Below are positions 29,227 to 39,783 of a DNA stretch of 64,000 nucleotides, one piece after another (the stretch's first letter is position 1; each line of letters starts with the position of its first letter). Under the pieces are notes generated by a model, which made no database searches, was not told where the DNA came from, and saw nothing but the letters and a program-made list of their open reading frames with translations. Made by a program: the position numbers and the translations under genes. The stretch lies in the NCBI RefSeq assembly GCF_000381825.1, contig NZ_KB907128.1, positions 62,001 to 126,000 of the forward strand. Reading direction: 5' to 3'. Origin of the DNA: Thioalkalivibrio sp. ALJT (GTDB lineage Bacteria; Pseudomonadota; Gammaproteobacteria; Ectothiorhodospirales; Ectothiorhodospiraceae).

Positions 29227-30417
29227 ATGTCAGTGCCTTCCCTAACGAGTTCGGCCGTACGCCTGCTGTTTGTCAGCGCGTTGATTCTGTCCCTGAGCGC
29301 CTGTGGTCTGTGGCAGCGCGATACCACGGAGCCCCCGGCCAGCCTGCCGGAATTCGAGGCAGAAGGTGACGCGGAGCGCCTGTGGTCGCAGTCCGTGGGG
29401 CGCGGCGGCGAGCGCTTTTTGTGGCAGATGTATCCCGGCACCGACGACGACCTGGTGGTGATCAGTGACGCCGCTGGTCGGGTGACGGGCCTGGACCCGG
29501 AAAGTGGCAGCCAGCGCTGGGAAATCCGGCTGGATGACGCCCGGATCTCGGCAGGTGTCGGCGTCGGCGAGGACATCGCCGTGGTCGGCACGCTGGACGG
29601 TCATGCGATCGCGCTGGATCTGGAAGGGGACGGCGAGCGCTGGCGTGTCACGCTCTCCAGCGAGGTGCTGGCGGTGTCCGACGTAACCCGCGGCCTGGTG
29701 GTCGTGCGTACCAACGATGGCCGTGTCCATGCACTGGATGCCGCATCCGGCGCGACCCAGTGGACCGCGCTGCGGACTACGCCGTCACTCAGCCTGCGTG
29801 GTGCCCACCGTCCGCAGATTACCGCCGGGCGGGTGCTGGCCGGTTTCGATAATGGCCGCTTGCTAATGCTGGGGCTTAATCGTGGCAATGTGCTGTGGGA
29901 GACGACCCTCGGCGTTCCCAGCGGGCGTACCGAGGTCGAGCGCATGGTGGACGTGGATGGTTACATCCCGCTGTATCGCGGGGCTGTGATTGCCACCACC
30001 TACCAGGGTCGCCTGGCGGCGCTGGACCTGAACTCCGGCGAGATCTTCTGGACCCGCGATTTCTCCTCCTACCAGGGGGCGGATGTCGACACTGCATCCG
30101 ATGTGCTGGTGGCAACCGATGCCGAGAGTCATGTCTGGGGCCTGGACCCGCGCAACGGGGCCGATCTGTGGCAGACGGATGCCCTGCGCCTGCGCGGGGT
30201 GACCGCCCCGGTGGTGGTCGGTTCGCATGCGATTGTCGGCGACTACCAGGGGTATCTGCACTGGCTGGATCTCGAGGACGGGCGCATCGTGGCACGCGTT
30301 CGTGCGAGCTCCGGTGCGGTGGTCACGCGTCCCGAGCTCGTCAATGGCGTACTCTATGTGGTGACCGACAACGGCCAGATCACCGCGGTGAACCCCGAAC
30401 TCGGGGGCCACGAGTGA
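29227..30417 (+). CDS. bamB: Outer-membrane assembly lipoprotein BamB
   Basis: 396 residues (E. coli 392). The lipoprotein signal ([12 protein letters not shown]) is followed by PQQ-like beta-propeller repeats, seen as recurring AxDxxxGxxxW units such as [15 protein letters not shown] and [13 protein letters not shown]. It is part of the BAM complex that inserts beta-barrel proteins. The ATG at 29227 was chosen because the signal peptide begins there; GGAGG lies 12 bases before it, which is rather far. The frame stays open upstream to 29119 but without a signal peptide. Confidence 0.93.
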   Translation: MSVPSLTSSAVRLLFVSALILSLSACGLWQRDTTEPPASLPEFEAEGDAERLWSQSVGRGGERFLWQMYPGTDDDLVVISDAAGRVTGLDPESGSQRWEIRLDDARISAGVGVGEDIAVVGTLDGHAIALDLEGDGERWRVTLSSEVLAVSDVTRGLVVVRTNDGRVHALDAASGATQWTALRTTPSLSLRGAHRPQITAGRVLAGFDNGRLLMLGLNRGNVLWETTLGVPSGRTEVERMVDVDGYIPLYRGAVIATTYQGRLAALDLNSGEIFWTRDFSSYQGADVDTASDVLVATDAESHVWGLDPRNGADLWQTDALRLRGVTAPVVVGSHAIVGDYQGYLHWLDLEDGRIVARVRASSGAVVTRPELVNGVLYVVTDNGQITAVNPELGGHE

Positions 30418-30445
30418 ACAACCGCCTGGCGGCCCGGATCGGCAC

Positions 30446-31954
30446 ATGATCCCGGTCATTGCTCTGGTGGGTCGGCCGAATGTTGGCAAATCCACCCTGT
30501 TCAATCAGCTCACGCGTACGCGCGATGCGCTGGTGGCGGATGTCGCCGGCCTGACCCGTGACCGCCAGTACGGGATTGGCAAGGTGGGCGGTTTTCCCTA
30601 TCTGGTGGTGGATACCGGCGGTTTGTCGGGCGAGGGCGCGGAGATGGACCGGGCCATGGCTGAACAGACCCGGCGTGCGGTCGCCGAGGCCGATCATGTG
30701 CTGTTTCTGGTGGATGCCCGTGACGGTCTGACCCCGCAGGATCAGGCGATTGCGGACCAGCTGCGCAGTGCCGGTGTCCGGGCGCGTCTGGTGGTCAACA
30801 AGACCGACGGGCTGGACGCCGATTCGGTCAGTGCCGAGTTCTATGCGCTGGGGCTGGGACAGGTCACGCCGATTGCCGCCGCCCATGGACGCGGCGTGCA
30901 GGGCCTGATGCAGGCTGTGCGCAAGGATGTGGCCGCCTTGCGCCGCAGCGCCGCGGGTGAGGTCCGGATCGAGGACGCCGGGGCTGAAAAGGCCGGTTCC
31001 GAAGACATCGGGGCCGACGCTGCCGAGGCGGGGCTGGTGAGTGATGGCCTGGACGAGGCCTCACAGCAGGCGGCCCTCGACGACTGGCCCGGCATCCGCG
31101 TGGCGATCGTCGGACGCCCGAACGTCGGCAAGTCCACGCTGGTCAATCGCATCCTTGGTGACGAGCGGGTGGTGGCCACCGATGTGGCCGGCACCACGCG
31201 CGACAGCATCTTCGTGCCCTTCGAACGCGACGGGGTGGATTACACCCTGATTGATACCGCCGGTGTACGGCGCCGCGCCCGGGTCCACGAGGCCATCGAG
31301 AAGTTCAGTGTCATCAAGACCCTGCAGGCCATTGAAGCCGCGCACGTGGTGATCCTGGTGGTGGATGCGCAGGCCGGTCTGTCCGACCAGGATGCCCACC
31401 TGCTGGGCATGGTGATCGAGGCAGGCCGCGCCCTGGTGCTGGCGGTGAACAAGTGGGACGGGATGCAGGAACATGCCCGCGAGCGCGTCCGGGACGAACT
31501 GGATCGGCGGCTGGGGTTTGTCGATTTCGCGCGCATGCGCCTGATCTCCGCACTGCACGGGACCAATGTCGGGCATTTGCTGGATGACGTGCGCGAGGCC
31601 CATGCCAGCGCCTTTCGCAAGGTCTCCACGCCGGAGCTCACACGGCTGCTGGAGGCTGCGGTCGCCGAACATGCCCCGCCGATGGTCAGCGGGCGCCGCA
31701 TCAAGCTGCGTTACGCCCACCAGGGTGGCCAGAACCCGCCGGTGGTCGTGCTGCACGGCAATCAGACCGATGCGCTCCCGGGCAGCTACAAGCGCTATCT
31801 GGAGAACTTCTTCCGCAAGCACCTGAAGCTGGTGGGGACCCCGCTGCGGCTGGAATTCCGCTCCGGCCGCAACCCCTACGCCGGGCGCCGCAACAAGCTC
31901 ACCCCGCGCCAGCAGCAAAAGCGCAAACGGCTGATGCGGCACGTTCGCCGCTGA
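30446..31954 (+). CDS. der: Ribosome-associated GTPase Der (EngA)
   Basis: 502 residues with two tandem GTPase domains, each with a [10 protein letters not shown]-loop (residues ~8 and ~220), and a C-terminal KH-like domain ending in a basic tail. It acts in 50S subunit maturation. The linker between the GTPase domains is acidic and somewhat long ([18 protein letters not shown]). It closes the housekeeping run after bamB. Confidence 0.96.
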   Translation: MIPVIALVGRPNVGKSTLFNQLTRTRDALVADVAGLTRDRQYGIGKVGGFPYLVVDTGGLSGEGAEMDRAMAEQTRRAVAEADHVLFLVDARDGLTPQDQAIADQLRSAGVRARLVVNKTDGLDADSVSAEFYALGLGQVTPIAAAHGRGVQGLMQAVRKDVAALRRSAAGEVRIEDAGAEKAGSEDIGADAAEAGLVSDGLDEASQQAALDDWPGIRVAIVGRPNVGKSTLVNRILGDERVVATDVAGTTRDSIFVPFERDGVDYTLIDTAGVRRRARVHEAIEKFSVIKTLQAIEAAHVVILVVDAQAGLSDQDAHLLGMVIEAGRALVLAVNKWDGMQEHARERVRDELDRRLGFVDFARMRLISALHGTNVGHLLDDVREAHASAFRKVSTPELTRLLEAAVAEHAPPMVSGRRIKLRYAHQGGQNPPVVVLHGNQTDALPGSYKRYLENFFRKHLKLVGTPLRLEFRSGRNPYAGRRNKLTPRQQQKRKRLMRHVRR

Positions 31955-31968
31955 TATCGTTCCCGACC

Positions 31969-33156
31969 GTGGTGCGCACCCCCTCTGATCGGCTCGCGAG
32001 TGGCCCGGCGCTGTCGGCCTTTGCCGAGGTGGTCGAGCCGTTCCGGGTCATGGATATCCTCGCGCGGGCCCAAGCGGCCGAGCGTGCCGGGGCCGATATT
32101 ATCCATCTGGAGGTGGGGGAACCGGACTTTCCGACGCCACCGGGGGTGATCGCTGCCGGGGGCTCTGCGCTGGCGGACGGGGACACGCGCTACACCCCCG
32201 CCCATGGCACCGGCGCCCTGCGCGCGGCGCTGGCCGCCGATTATGGTGCGCGCCATGGGGCCGAGATTGATCCCGAACGCATCGTGATCACGGCGGGCGC
32301 ATCCGCCGCCATCCTGCTGGCGCTGGCGGCGGGAGTGAACCCGGGTGAGGAGGTACTGCTGCCGGACCCCGGCTATGCCTGCAACCGCCAGTTTGTGGCT
32401 GCCCGCGGGGCCTGCCCCGTGGCCATTCCGGTGCATGCGGAAGACGGGTTCCAGCCGACTGCAGAGGCGATTGCGGCGGCCTGGGGCGCAAACACGCGTG
32501 CGGTGCTGCTTGCCTCGCCGGCGAATCCGACCGGGACCTGCCTGTCGCGGGCGCGGCTGGCCGCGATCGTCGAGGTCGTACGTGCCCGTGGCGGGCTGGT
32601 GATCATGGACGAGATCTATGCCCAGATCGTGTTCGAGGACCCGGAGCCCAGCGCCGCTGCCGCATTCCCCGACGTCGTGGTGATCAATTCGTTCTCCAAG
32701 TATTTCGCGATGACCGGCTGGCGGCTGGGCTGGATGGTCGTGCCCGCGGCCTGGGTGGAGCCGGTGCGGCGCCTGGCGCAGAATCTTTTCGTAGCCCCGG
32801 CGACAGTGGCCCAGACCGCAGCCCTGGCGGCCTTCGACGCTGGGACCGAGGCCCTGTTGCAGGCGCGGGTGCAGGAGCTGCGCCAGCGCCGCGACCTGCT
32901 GCTGGAGGCGCTTCCGGGGCTGGGCCTGGAGGTGCAGGCGCGGCCTCAGGGGGCGTTTTACCTGTATGCCGACTGTACCGCCCATGGGCCGGATTCCGAG
33001 GTCCTCTGTGCCCGTATCCTGGACCGCGCGGGGGTGGCGCTGACGCCGGGTACGGATTTCAGTCCCTCGCGCGGGCGCGACTACCTGCGTATTGCCTACA
33101 CGCAGTCACAGGATCGCCTGCGCGAGGCCGTGGAACGTCTGGCCCGGGTGCTTTAG
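31969..33156 (+). CDS. PLP-dependent class I/II aminotransferase
   Basis: 395 residues, fold-type I. Features: IIHLEVGEPDFPTPPGV, ASPANPTGTCLSRARL, MDEIYAQIVF, and the PLP-Lys in NSFSKYFAMTGWRLGWMV. The substrate is not predictable from these motifs; related genes are annotated as aspartate- or alanine-type aminotransferases. The GTG at 31969, 14 bases after der, is the likely start; there is no strong RBS. It is convergent with pgm. Confidence 0.88.
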   Translation: MVRTPSDRLASGPALSAFAEVVEPFRVMDILARAQAAERAGADIIHLEVGEPDFPTPPGVIAAGGSALADGDTRYTPAHGTGALRAALAADYGARHGAEIDPERIVITAGASAAILLALAAGVNPGEEVLLPDPGYACNRQFVAARGACPVAIPVHAEDGFQPTAEAIAAAWGANTRAVLLASPANPTGTCLSRARLAAIVEVVRARGGLVIMDEIYAQIVFEDPEPSAAAAFPDVVVINSFSKYFAMTGWRLGWMVVPAAWVEPVRRLAQNLFVAPATVAQTAALAAFDAGTEALLQARVQELRQRRDLLLEALPGLGLEVQARPQGAFYLYADCTAHGPDSEVLCARILDRAGVALTPGTDFSPSRGRDYLRIAYTQSQDRLREAVERLARVL

Positions 33157-33550
33157 GGAACGCGGATGGATTGGCGTTTCCTCGCGGTACCGGGCTGTGC
33201 GGCCGGAATCGGCCGCGGCCAGCCGTCTGTCGAGTTTGGGTGATCGTCGCGAGCGTGGTGCAGGAGAGTGGGAAAGGGACTGCTCTGCTGCCCACGCGCA
33301 GCAGGTCAGCCCCCAATCCGCCAGGCTCCCGGACCCGGCGAGTGGCGGAATCTCGTTGCCAGGCAAGAAACCCTTGCAATGCCGCCCGCGTTGAAAAAGC
33401 CAGGATGGCTTTGTTCAGCGCTGCCTCGGGAGGCAAGGGGCATCTGCACGCCCGCCATGAATATCCCCATCGGCCAGCCCTGCGAAGGTGTTGCCACGGC
33501 GCTGGCAGTGCCGTGGCGGTGATGTGCGTGGCGTGCTGGCGCGGCTGTGG
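33157..33550. other. Gene-free gap with a hairpin between convergent genes
   Basis: No coding sequence or RNA gene recognised. A perfect 8-bp hairpin, GCCACGGC (33493-33500) / GCCGTGGC (33510-33517) with a 9-base loop, lies 34 bp from the pgm stop and may act as a factor-assisted terminator. It has no U-tract. Confidence 0.4.
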
Positions 33551-35188
33551 TCAGGTGATGACGTCGGGTCTTTCGCGACCGGTAAGCCCCGGGATGTCAC
33601 CCAGTTGCGCGGCGGCGTCGATCAGGGGCCGCAGCAGGACCTGGGGGTCGGCATCCAGGTGATCGGGGCGGGTCTCGTGTTGCTCGATATACAGGCGCAG
33701 GGTGGCCCCCTCGGTGCCGGTGCCGGATAAGCGGAATACGATGCGCGCCCCCCCCTCGAACAGCACGCGCAGTCCCTGGTGTTCGGTCAGGCTGGCGTCG
33801 ACCGGGTCACGGTAGGCAAAGTCGTCGGCCGCCGCCACCTGCATCCCCGCAAGGGACTGGCCGGGCAGGGCCGAGAGCTGGTCGCGGATGCGGGCCATCA
33901 CCCGCTCCGCGCGTTCGCTGTCCACGGCTTCGTAGTCGTGTCGGGTGTAGTAGTGGCGGCCGTACTGGCGCCAGTGGTCGCGCACAATCTCCTCTACTGA
34001 TTGGCGGCGGGCGGCCAGAAGGTCGAGCCAGAACAGCACGGCCCAGAGACCGTCCTTCTCGCGCACGTGGTCGGAGCTGGTGCCAAAGCTCTCCTCCCCG
34101 CACAGGCGGATGCGGCCGTCATCCAGCAGGTTGCCGAAGAATTTCCAGCCGGTCGGGGTCTCGTAGCAGGGGATACCCAGGGCCCGGGCGACGGCATCCA
34201 CGGCCTGACTGGTCGGCATGCTGCGGGCAACGCCCTTCAGACCGTCGGCGAATGCAGGGATCCGATGGGCGTTGGCGGCCATCACCGCCAGGCTGTCGGA
34301 GGGCGTTACGAAGAAGTGACGGCCCAGGATCATGTTGCGGTCGCCATCGCCATCGGAGGCGGCGCCGAAATCCGGGGCATCGCGCCCGAACAGGGCCTCG
34401 CGCAGTTCGCGCGTATGGGACAGGTTCGGGTCTGGGTGGCGGCCGCCAAAGTCGGCCAGCGGCTCTGCGCGCAGGATGGTCTCGGGGGGCGCACCCAGGC
34501 GCTTGACCAGGATCTCTTCGGCATACGGGCCGGTGACGGCATGCATGGCGTCGAAGCGCATCGCGAAGAAGTCGGAGCGAAGCAGCTCGCCAATGCGCTC
34601 GAAGTCGAACAGCGCTGCCATGGCATCGGCATAGGGGCCCACCGGGTCCAGGACCTCCACCTGCATCTCGGCCAGCGTCCGGGTGTGTAGGTGATCGATG
34701 TCCACATGTTCCGATCCGTTGACGATGCGGTAGTGGCTCAGTTGGGTGCTGCGTGCGTGGATTGCGTCGGTGACTGCCGGGGTGGCCGGGCCGCCGTTGG
34801 CGGTGTTCAGCTTGATCCCGAAGTCGCCCTCCGGGCCCCCGGGGTTGTGCGAGGCCGAGAGGATCAGCGCGCCGGTCGCACCACGGCTGCGAATCAGGTG
34901 GGAGGCGGCCGGCGTCGACAGCAGGCCCCCCAGACCCACGCTGATCTTCTGTGCACCATTCGCCGCCGCCATGCGCAGGATGATCTGGATGGCCTCGCGG
35001 TTGTGGAAGCGCCCGTCGCCGCCCAGCAGCAGTTCGCCGCGCAGCAGTTCCGGACAGGCGTCGAAGATGCTCTGAATGTAATTCTCGAGGTAATGCGCCT
35101 CGCGGAACTGCTGGACGCGCTTGCGCAGACCGGAGGTACCGGGCTTCTGGTCGGGGAAGGGCCGGGTCGTGATGACGCTGATATCCAT
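33551..35188 (-). CDS. pgm: Phosphoglucomutase (alpha-D-glucose phosphate-specific)
   Basis: 545 residues. It interconverts glucose-1-phosphate and glucose-6-phosphate. The phospho-Ser loop is LSASHNPGGPEGDFGIK, the metal loop DGDGDRN, the sugar-binding loop CGEESFGTSSDHVREKDG, and the phosphate-binding segment FRLSGTGTEGATLRLYIEQ. It begins with VITTRPFPDQKPGTSGLRKR, typical of the long PGM type. It stands alone, convergent with the aminotransferase. Confidence 0.95.
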   Translation of the reverse strand: MDISVITTRPFPDQKPGTSGLRKRVQQFREAHYLENYIQSIFDACPELLRGELLLGGDGRFHNREAIQIILRMAAANGAQKISVGLGGLLSTPAASHLIRSRGATGALILSASHNPGGPEGDFGIKLNTANGGPATPAVTDAIHARSTQLSHYRIVNGSEHVDIDHLHTRTLAEMQVEVLDPVGPYADAMAALFDFERIGELLRSDFFAMRFDAMHAVTGPYAEEILVKRLGAPPETILRAEPLADFGGRHPDPNLSHTRELREALFGRDAPDFGAASDGDGDRNMILGRHFFVTPSDSLAVMAANAHRIPAFADGLKGVARSMPTSQAVDAVARALGIPCYETPTGWKFFGNLLDDGRIRLCGEESFGTSSDHVREKDGLWAVLFWLDLLAARRQSVEEIVRDHWRQYGRHYYTRHDYEAVDSERAERVMARIRDQLSALPGQSLAGMQVAAADDFAYRDPVDASLTEHQGLRVLFEGGARIVFRLSGTGTEGATLRLYIEQHETRPDHLDADPQVLLRPLIDAAAQLGDIPGLTGRERPDVIT

Positions 35189-35384
35189 GGGTCGTGCATC
35201 CTTGTTGTTCCATGCGAAGTTACCAAAAAGCCCCGGGGGTGTCCTGCCTCGTGCTGCGCGGACGGGCGACGGGGTGGATGCCCGAAACGGGAGGACGGTG
35301 TCCCCTCCAGCGTGCCGGTCCTCGAAAAGTCCGGGCTGCCAACGTGGATGTGTACATTGATCGGCCTTTCCTTACACTGTCGCG

Positions 35385-35867
35385 ATGCTGCTGGAACGCC
35401 GGAACCCCGCTTACCTCGATTCCCGGCCCGCGACGTTCGCGGCGCTGATGGAGATGTACGAGGAGAACTACCTCGCACTGCGGCGCCTGTGCCCGGAACC
35501 GGCGCGGCTGCCGCCGCAATCGGTGTCGCGGGTGTCAGGGGCGCTGGATCTGCATCTGGAGGTTCTGGAACGCACGCGCTATACCACGACCCTGCACCTG
35601 ACTTACCACTTTGACCATGACGGCGAGCCGCGGCGGCAGCCGGACGTGCGAGTGCGCATGTTCCACGATGCGCATCAGGCAGAGGTGCTGGAATTGCACT
35701 GCCGCGGGATCGGCGCCGAGCTGGCCGCGGAGATGCGTACCGGGCATCCGGGCCTGATGTGTCGCTGGCGGCACAACCGCTTCCTCTACAAGTGGCTGCG
35801 TTATTGCCTGCGTCAGGGCCACCGGTTTCGGGTGGATGCCAGCCCGGAGGTGGTCGCGCTGGACTGA
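35385..35867 (+). CDS. DUF1249 (YqiB-like) protein
   Basis: 160 residues of a family without known function. Recognisable parts are the N-terminal YEENYLALRRLCP, the central VRMFHDAHQAEVLE and the C-terminal HNRFLYKWLRYCLRQGHRF. There is no membrane segment. In E. coli the homolog lies next to cpdA; here it stands between pgm and an HDOD protein gene. The start is the first ATG of the frame. Confidence 0.88.
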   Translation: MLLERRNPAYLDSRPATFAALMEMYEENYLALRRLCPEPARLPPQSVSRVSGALDLHLEVLERTRYTTTLHLTYHFDHDGEPRRQPDVRVRMFHDAHQAEVLELHCRGIGAELAAEMRTGHPGLMCRWRHNRFLYKWLRYCLRQGHRFRVDASPEVVALD

Positions 35868-35925
35868 CCGCGGCGGGTTCGCACGGGCGAGTCGCGATGT
35901 ACGCGCCGGGCGCCGTGGGGCGGGG

Positions 35926-38019
35926 TTATGGCCGCGTCGGTTCTGTTGGTGAGGCGGGCAGGGCAAGGTCAAAGCGGGTACCGACACTGGTGCTGGTGAA
36001 GGACAACTGGGCTCTGACCTCTTCGGAGAGGCGCTTGACGATACTGAGCCCGTGACCGGAATAGCCGCTCCCCTTGGTGGAGGCGGCCGGTGTGACGGCC
36101 GCGGCCTGAACCTCGGGTGGCAGGCCCGGTCCGCGGTCAGCCACCGAGAGCGGTACCATCCGGTTCCCGCCGATCGTCGTCGGCGCCTGCGTGGCAACGA
36201 TAATCTCGCCGCCACGGGGCTGTGCCTCCGCAGCGTTCTTCAGCAGATTGGTCAGGATCTGGCGCAGGTGGTTGGCGGGCACGGTAAGCGGCGGGTCTGC
36301 CGGGCTCAGGTCGAGATAAAGGCGGATGTTGCGGGTTCGGCATAACGAGGTGTCGACGATGTCCGCGATCTGGCGTACCAGGGCATTGAGCGAGGCCGGA
36401 CCCCGGTCTTCGCCGGGCGTCGCGTCCGGGTCCCGCAGCCGCAGCAGGATGCGGCCGACGTGATCAATCTCTGCCTTGACCAGGTCCGGTTCGAGGCGGG
36501 CCTCGGTGTCCGGGTCCAGCCCGCGATGCAGCACGTTGAGATAGTTCCGGATGAGTTCGATGGGGGTGCCGGCCGCGTGTCCCTGCGCGTGGATGCTGCG
36601 ACTCGCCGCGCCCCGGGGGGTGCCGGTGAGCGCCCGGGCGATCTCGCCGGTCAGTGCCGGGATGAAGTCTCTGCGTGCCTGCAGGTGCTCGGCCTCGTGT
36701 TCGCTCAGGCCCAGGATCAGTACCCCGGACGGCCGGCCACTGTCGGCCAGCAGGGGGTAGCTCCACAACCGCTCGGCCTGGCACAGGCGCAAAAGCTGCT
36801 GGTCGATGGGCGGGAGTCGGTCGGCACGGGTTACTTCGTGTCGCAGGGTTGCGCGGTCCAGCAGGGTATCCGTGACCAGGCTGCGTCCGGGCAGCAGCGG
36901 CAGGGTGAGAGCCGGCGTTTCCTGGCCCTCCACCCAGGTGCAGACGGCCTGCTGGTCGGCGTCCGCCAGGAACAGCAGCGAGTGGCGGACCCCGAAGGTG
37001 AGAGACAGGGCGCGCCGGGCGGACAGGCAGCGCGCCCGCAGTCCGGCCGTCTGCGCGCCCCCGACGTCGGATCGGTTCGGTTCGCTGACATCGTGCACCC
37101 GGAGGTCGCCGGCATCTCCTTGCGCGCAGTCATGAGTCCCTGCGACCGGCGCGGCAGCGGTTGTGCCGGCCGGCAGATCAATCTCCAGCGCCCCCGCCAT
37201 GCGGCGTATGTCGTGGTCGGCGCGGCTGCGCAGCTCGCGTGTGAGGCCCTCGTTCAACCCGAACAGCGTATCCGCCGCGGCCAGGGCCACCTCGTTGCAC
37301 TCGGGTTCCGCGGTTGGGGACAGGGTGGTGGGCAGACAGCCAAGCGTATGGGCGAGGTTCACCAGTTTGACCAGGTGATGGCCCTTGCACACTCGGCTGA
37401 CCGGGTCCAGGTGGCCGCGAACGGCGTCCGCCAGGGGCGGCCCCAGGCCCCAGGCAGCCAGGCAGTCGCCTCCCAGTTCGCCATAGTGGCGACCGTAGGT
37501 CTCCTGTTCGATCGCCATCAGGTGCCAATCGTCCACGGCTGTCTGCAGGAGTGGCCAGTAGTGCCCCTCATCCTGCGTGAGCCGAACCAGACGGCCGATG
37601 TCGATGAGCAGCCCGGCCAGATAGGCCTCCTCGGGATGGCGATAGCGGGTGAGTGTCGCCAGGGAGCGGGCCAGCCCGGCGCAGGTCAGGGCCCGTTGCC
37701 AGACACTGCGAAGATACGCGCGATGGCGCATGCGGAACGCGCCAAACAGCGGCTGGATCGCGGCGGTCAGGGCGAGGCTGCGGACGGTATCCAGGCCTAG
37801 ACTGAACAGGGCGCGGTCGATGGTGCGGCAGGGCGAACCACGGGAGTAGAACGGGGAGTTGGCGGCCTGCAGCAGACGGCTGGAGATGTCGGCATCCTGC
37901 TCGATCGCGCGTGTCAGGGGCTGGAAGTCGGCCTCGTTGGCCCGGGTGGCATCGAGCACGGCGGTCAGGGCCCGGGGCAGGCTGGGGAGACCCTGCATTA
38001 CCGTGTTGACATTCGTCAT
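35926..38019 (-). CDS. HDOD domain / sensor histidine kinase hybrid
   Basis: 697 residues. The N-terminal HDOD domain includes LPSLPRALTAVLDATR, AIEQDADISSRLLQAANSPF and LGLDTVRSLALT. A middle GAF-like part follows (LSLTFGVRHSLLFLADADQQ). An H-box-like helix (GHAAGTPIELIRNYLNVL) precedes a HATPase domain with LRQILTNLLKNAAEA, DRGPGLP and GYSGHGLSIVKRL. The H-box has HAAGT where kinases of this type have HExxN, so kinase activity is uncertain. The ATG at 38019 has GGGGAGAG just upstream. There is no partner response regulator nearby. Confidence 0.85.
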   Translation of the reverse strand: MTNVNTVMQGLPSLPRALTAVLDATRANEADFQPLTRAIEQDADISSRLLQAANSPFYSRGSPCRTIDRALFSLGLDTVRSLALTAAIQPLFGAFRMRHRAYLRSVWQRALTCAGLARSLATLTRYRHPEEAYLAGLLIDIGRLVRLTQDEGHYWPLLQTAVDDWHLMAIEQETYGRHYGELGGDCLAAWGLGPPLADAVRGHLDPVSRVCKGHHLVKLVNLAHTLGCLPTTLSPTAEPECNEVALAAADTLFGLNEGLTRELRSRADHDIRRMAGALEIDLPAGTTAAAPVAGTHDCAQGDAGDLRVHDVSEPNRSDVGGAQTAGLRARCLSARRALSLTFGVRHSLLFLADADQQAVCTWVEGQETPALTLPLLPGRSLVTDTLLDRATLRHEVTRADRLPPIDQQLLRLCQAERLWSYPLLADSGRPSGVLILGLSEHEAEHLQARRDFIPALTGEIARALTGTPRGAASRSIHAQGHAAGTPIELIRNYLNVLHRGLDPDTEARLEPDLVKAEIDHVGRILLRLRDPDATPGEDRGPASLNALVRQIADIVDTSLCRTRNIRLYLDLSPADPPLTVPANHLRQILTNLLKNAAEAQPRGGEIIVATQAPTTIGGNRMVPLSVADRGPGLPPEVQAAAVTPAASTKGSGYSGHGLSIVKRLSEEVRAQLSFTSTSVGTRFDLALPASPTEPTRP

Positions 38020-38496
38020 CGCTCTCCCCGGTGGTGATGCGGGCGGCTCGTCGTTACCACGCACGAATTGTCCGGGCCCCTGCGTGAGCTCCGCGCACGG
38101 GACACCGACTCGAAAGACTGAATATAAGGTTCGATCTTGCCCGACGCCAGCGAATCCGGCGGCCCGGGTGTGAGTTGGTCGTCATTCTCCGGCCCGGGCG
38201 CCGGCTCGCCTGACGTGCGGTGGCGGTACGGCCGTCACCGCAGTATCCCGCCCGCGCAACAGCGACGCAGCCACAAGCGGCGCAACGCAGGATCGGGCCA
38301 TATTCATTCAGAATCGGGGGGCACCAACCCCACGTGCCATTGAAAGCAGGGGCTTGGCCGCCCGTTGTTGATCAAGCACGGGCGCGCGCACGGCGTTGGG
38401 GTTCACCTGTAGCAGAGTGACTGCACGGCAGTCACCGCGCATTAAACGCACGCAAAAGCGACTCGAGCGCGGACGCGCGATTCAATCAGCGTCTCC
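38020..38496. other. Gene-free gap with one short palindrome
   Basis: No gene or RNA was recognised. The one clear structure is GTGACTG (38417-38423), 5 bases, CAGTCAC (38429-38435), a 7-bp perfect inverted repeat that could be an operator or a small hairpin. The stretch is somewhat less GC-rich around 38280-38320. Confidence 0.35.
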
Positions 38497-38673
38497 CTAG
38501 CGTGGTCCGAGCAGGAGCCAAGCGATCAGGCCCAGCAGGGGCAGAAACAGCAGGATAAGTATCCACAATACCTTCACGATCGGGCCGGCCGGGCTTTGCG
38601 CCGTTTTTACAATCGCCCAGATCAGGACGAGCAGCCAGAGCAGGCCCAGAATGCCGGTCACTTCGATGATCAT
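38497..38673 (-). CDS. Small PLDc_N-type membrane protein
   Basis: 58 residues with two hydrophobic helices, [20 protein letters not shown] and [20 protein letters not shown], joined by a short loop: the layout of the phospholipase D N-terminal (PLDc_N) family. The ATG at 38673 has AAGGAG 8 bases upstream. The function of such stand-alone proteins is unknown. Confidence 0.8.
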   Translation of the reverse strand: MIIEVTGILGLLWLLVLIWAIVKTAQSPAGPIVKVLWILILLFLPLLGLIAWLLLGPR

Positions 38674-38898
38674 GCGAGGCTCCTTGGAGAGACACTGACG
38701 AGTGTACACCCTCGCGTTGGCACACAGGGGTGCGAGCGCCGCTGCGCTGTGCGGCGGGACGTGGTTTCGGGCGGCGCTGGCAGCGGTGATCCCGGGCCTC
38801 GAGGACGCGTCGTTGCTGACCACATCCGTGGCATGAGGCGGGGGAAGTCGGATGCAAAAAACCGATATCCTGCAATCAATGCAAAACGGACGAACACA

Positions 38899-39357
38899 AT
38901 GAAAATCTGGGTGGATGCGGATGCCTGTCCCGTTGTGATCAAGGAGATCCTGTTTCGTGCCGCGAAGCGCACGGAGACCCCGTTGACCCTGGTCGCCAAT
39001 CAACCCATGCGGACGCCGCCGTCGAAATGGATCGATTCGATCCAGGTGGGGGCGGGATTCGATGTGGCCGATAACGAGATCGTGCGCCGGCTCGGTCCCG
39101 GCGATCTGGTGATTACCGCCGATATCCCGCTGGCCGCGGAGGTGATAGAGAAGGGCGGACAGGCGCTGAACCCGCGCGGCGAGCTTTACACCCGGGACAA
39201 CATTCGCGAGCGCCTGAGCATGCGCGATTTCATGGATACCCTGCGCAGTAGCGGTGTCGAGACCGGCGGTCCCGCCGCCCTGGGCCCGCGCGATCGCCAA
39301 GCCTTCGGGAATGCCCTGGATCGCTGGCTGGCGCAGAACGGTCCGGGCCGGGGCTGA
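38899..39357 (+). CDS. YaiI/YqxD family protein (DUF188)
   Basis: 152 residues with the family's PIN-like features: [31 protein letters not shown] and [20 protein letters not shown], then [20 protein letters not shown]. Homologs are usually annotated UPF0178; the acidic residues suggest a nuclease-like fold but no activity is established. The start at 38899 gives the family N-terminus; the longer frame upstream is non-coding. Confidence 0.92.
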   Translation: MKIWVDADACPVVIKEILFRAAKRTETPLTLVANQPMRTPPSKWIDSIQVGAGFDVADNEIVRRLGPGDLVITADIPLAAEVIEKGGQALNPRGELYTRDNIRERLSMRDFMDTLRSSGVETGGPAALGPRDRQAFGNALDRWLAQNGPGRG

Positions 39358-39367
39358 CGACAGGCTC

Positions 39368-39562
39368 CTAGGCGCGGAGCTGGCGGATCAGCTGCAGGGT
39401 CTCGTGGGCGATGCGGAGACAGTCGTCCGTCGTGTCGTCGGGAGGGTGGTGCGGGCTCGAGGGCGTGTGTTCCGTCTCCGGCGCAGCAGCGTCCTCGGGG
39501 CCCCGGGAGCCGGTGCGACGTTGCGGCTGCGTATGGCGATGGCGGTTCGGTAGCGGATTCAC
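39368..39562 (-). CDS. Possible small hypothetical protein, 64 residues
   Basis: Low-complexity N-terminus rich in Pro, Arg and Thr, then a helical end (CLRIAHETLQLIRQLRA). A GAGGAG lies 10 bases before the ATG. No family is recognised, and the gap (39358-39783) otherwise holds no gene. It is supported only by the RBS and a protein-like C-terminus. Confidence 0.35.
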   Translation of the reverse strand: MNPLPNRHRHTQPQRRTGSRGPEDAAAPETEHTPSSPHHPPDDTTDDCLRIAHETLQLIRQLRA

Positions 39563-39783
39563 GGGGGCTCCTCGAAGCGGATGGCACCAGGCGGTGTGAT
39601 ATGTCGGCGTAACGGCACTACGGGGACGGACTTGAATCGGGGTGTGGATCGATCCCGATCAGGCGCCCACGACAGGATTGTCCGGGGTCCCCATGGGGTA
39701 CGCGAACCGGGGTTAATCGACGTGGCGAGGGTGGATTCCGGTAGGGTGGCGATCTTCGCGACGATCGCAAAGGAGTCATCGCA

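Noticed and set aside
33157-33550. Plus-strand frame of 163 codons in the gap and into pgm
   Set aside because: Composition is Arg/Ala/Gly/Cys-rich with no domain, no RBS, and it overlaps pgm.
35340-35384. A second CarH-like site (TGTACA at 35351) upstream of the DUF1249 gene
   Set aside because: No further TnTACA hexamer at 11-bp steps on either side.
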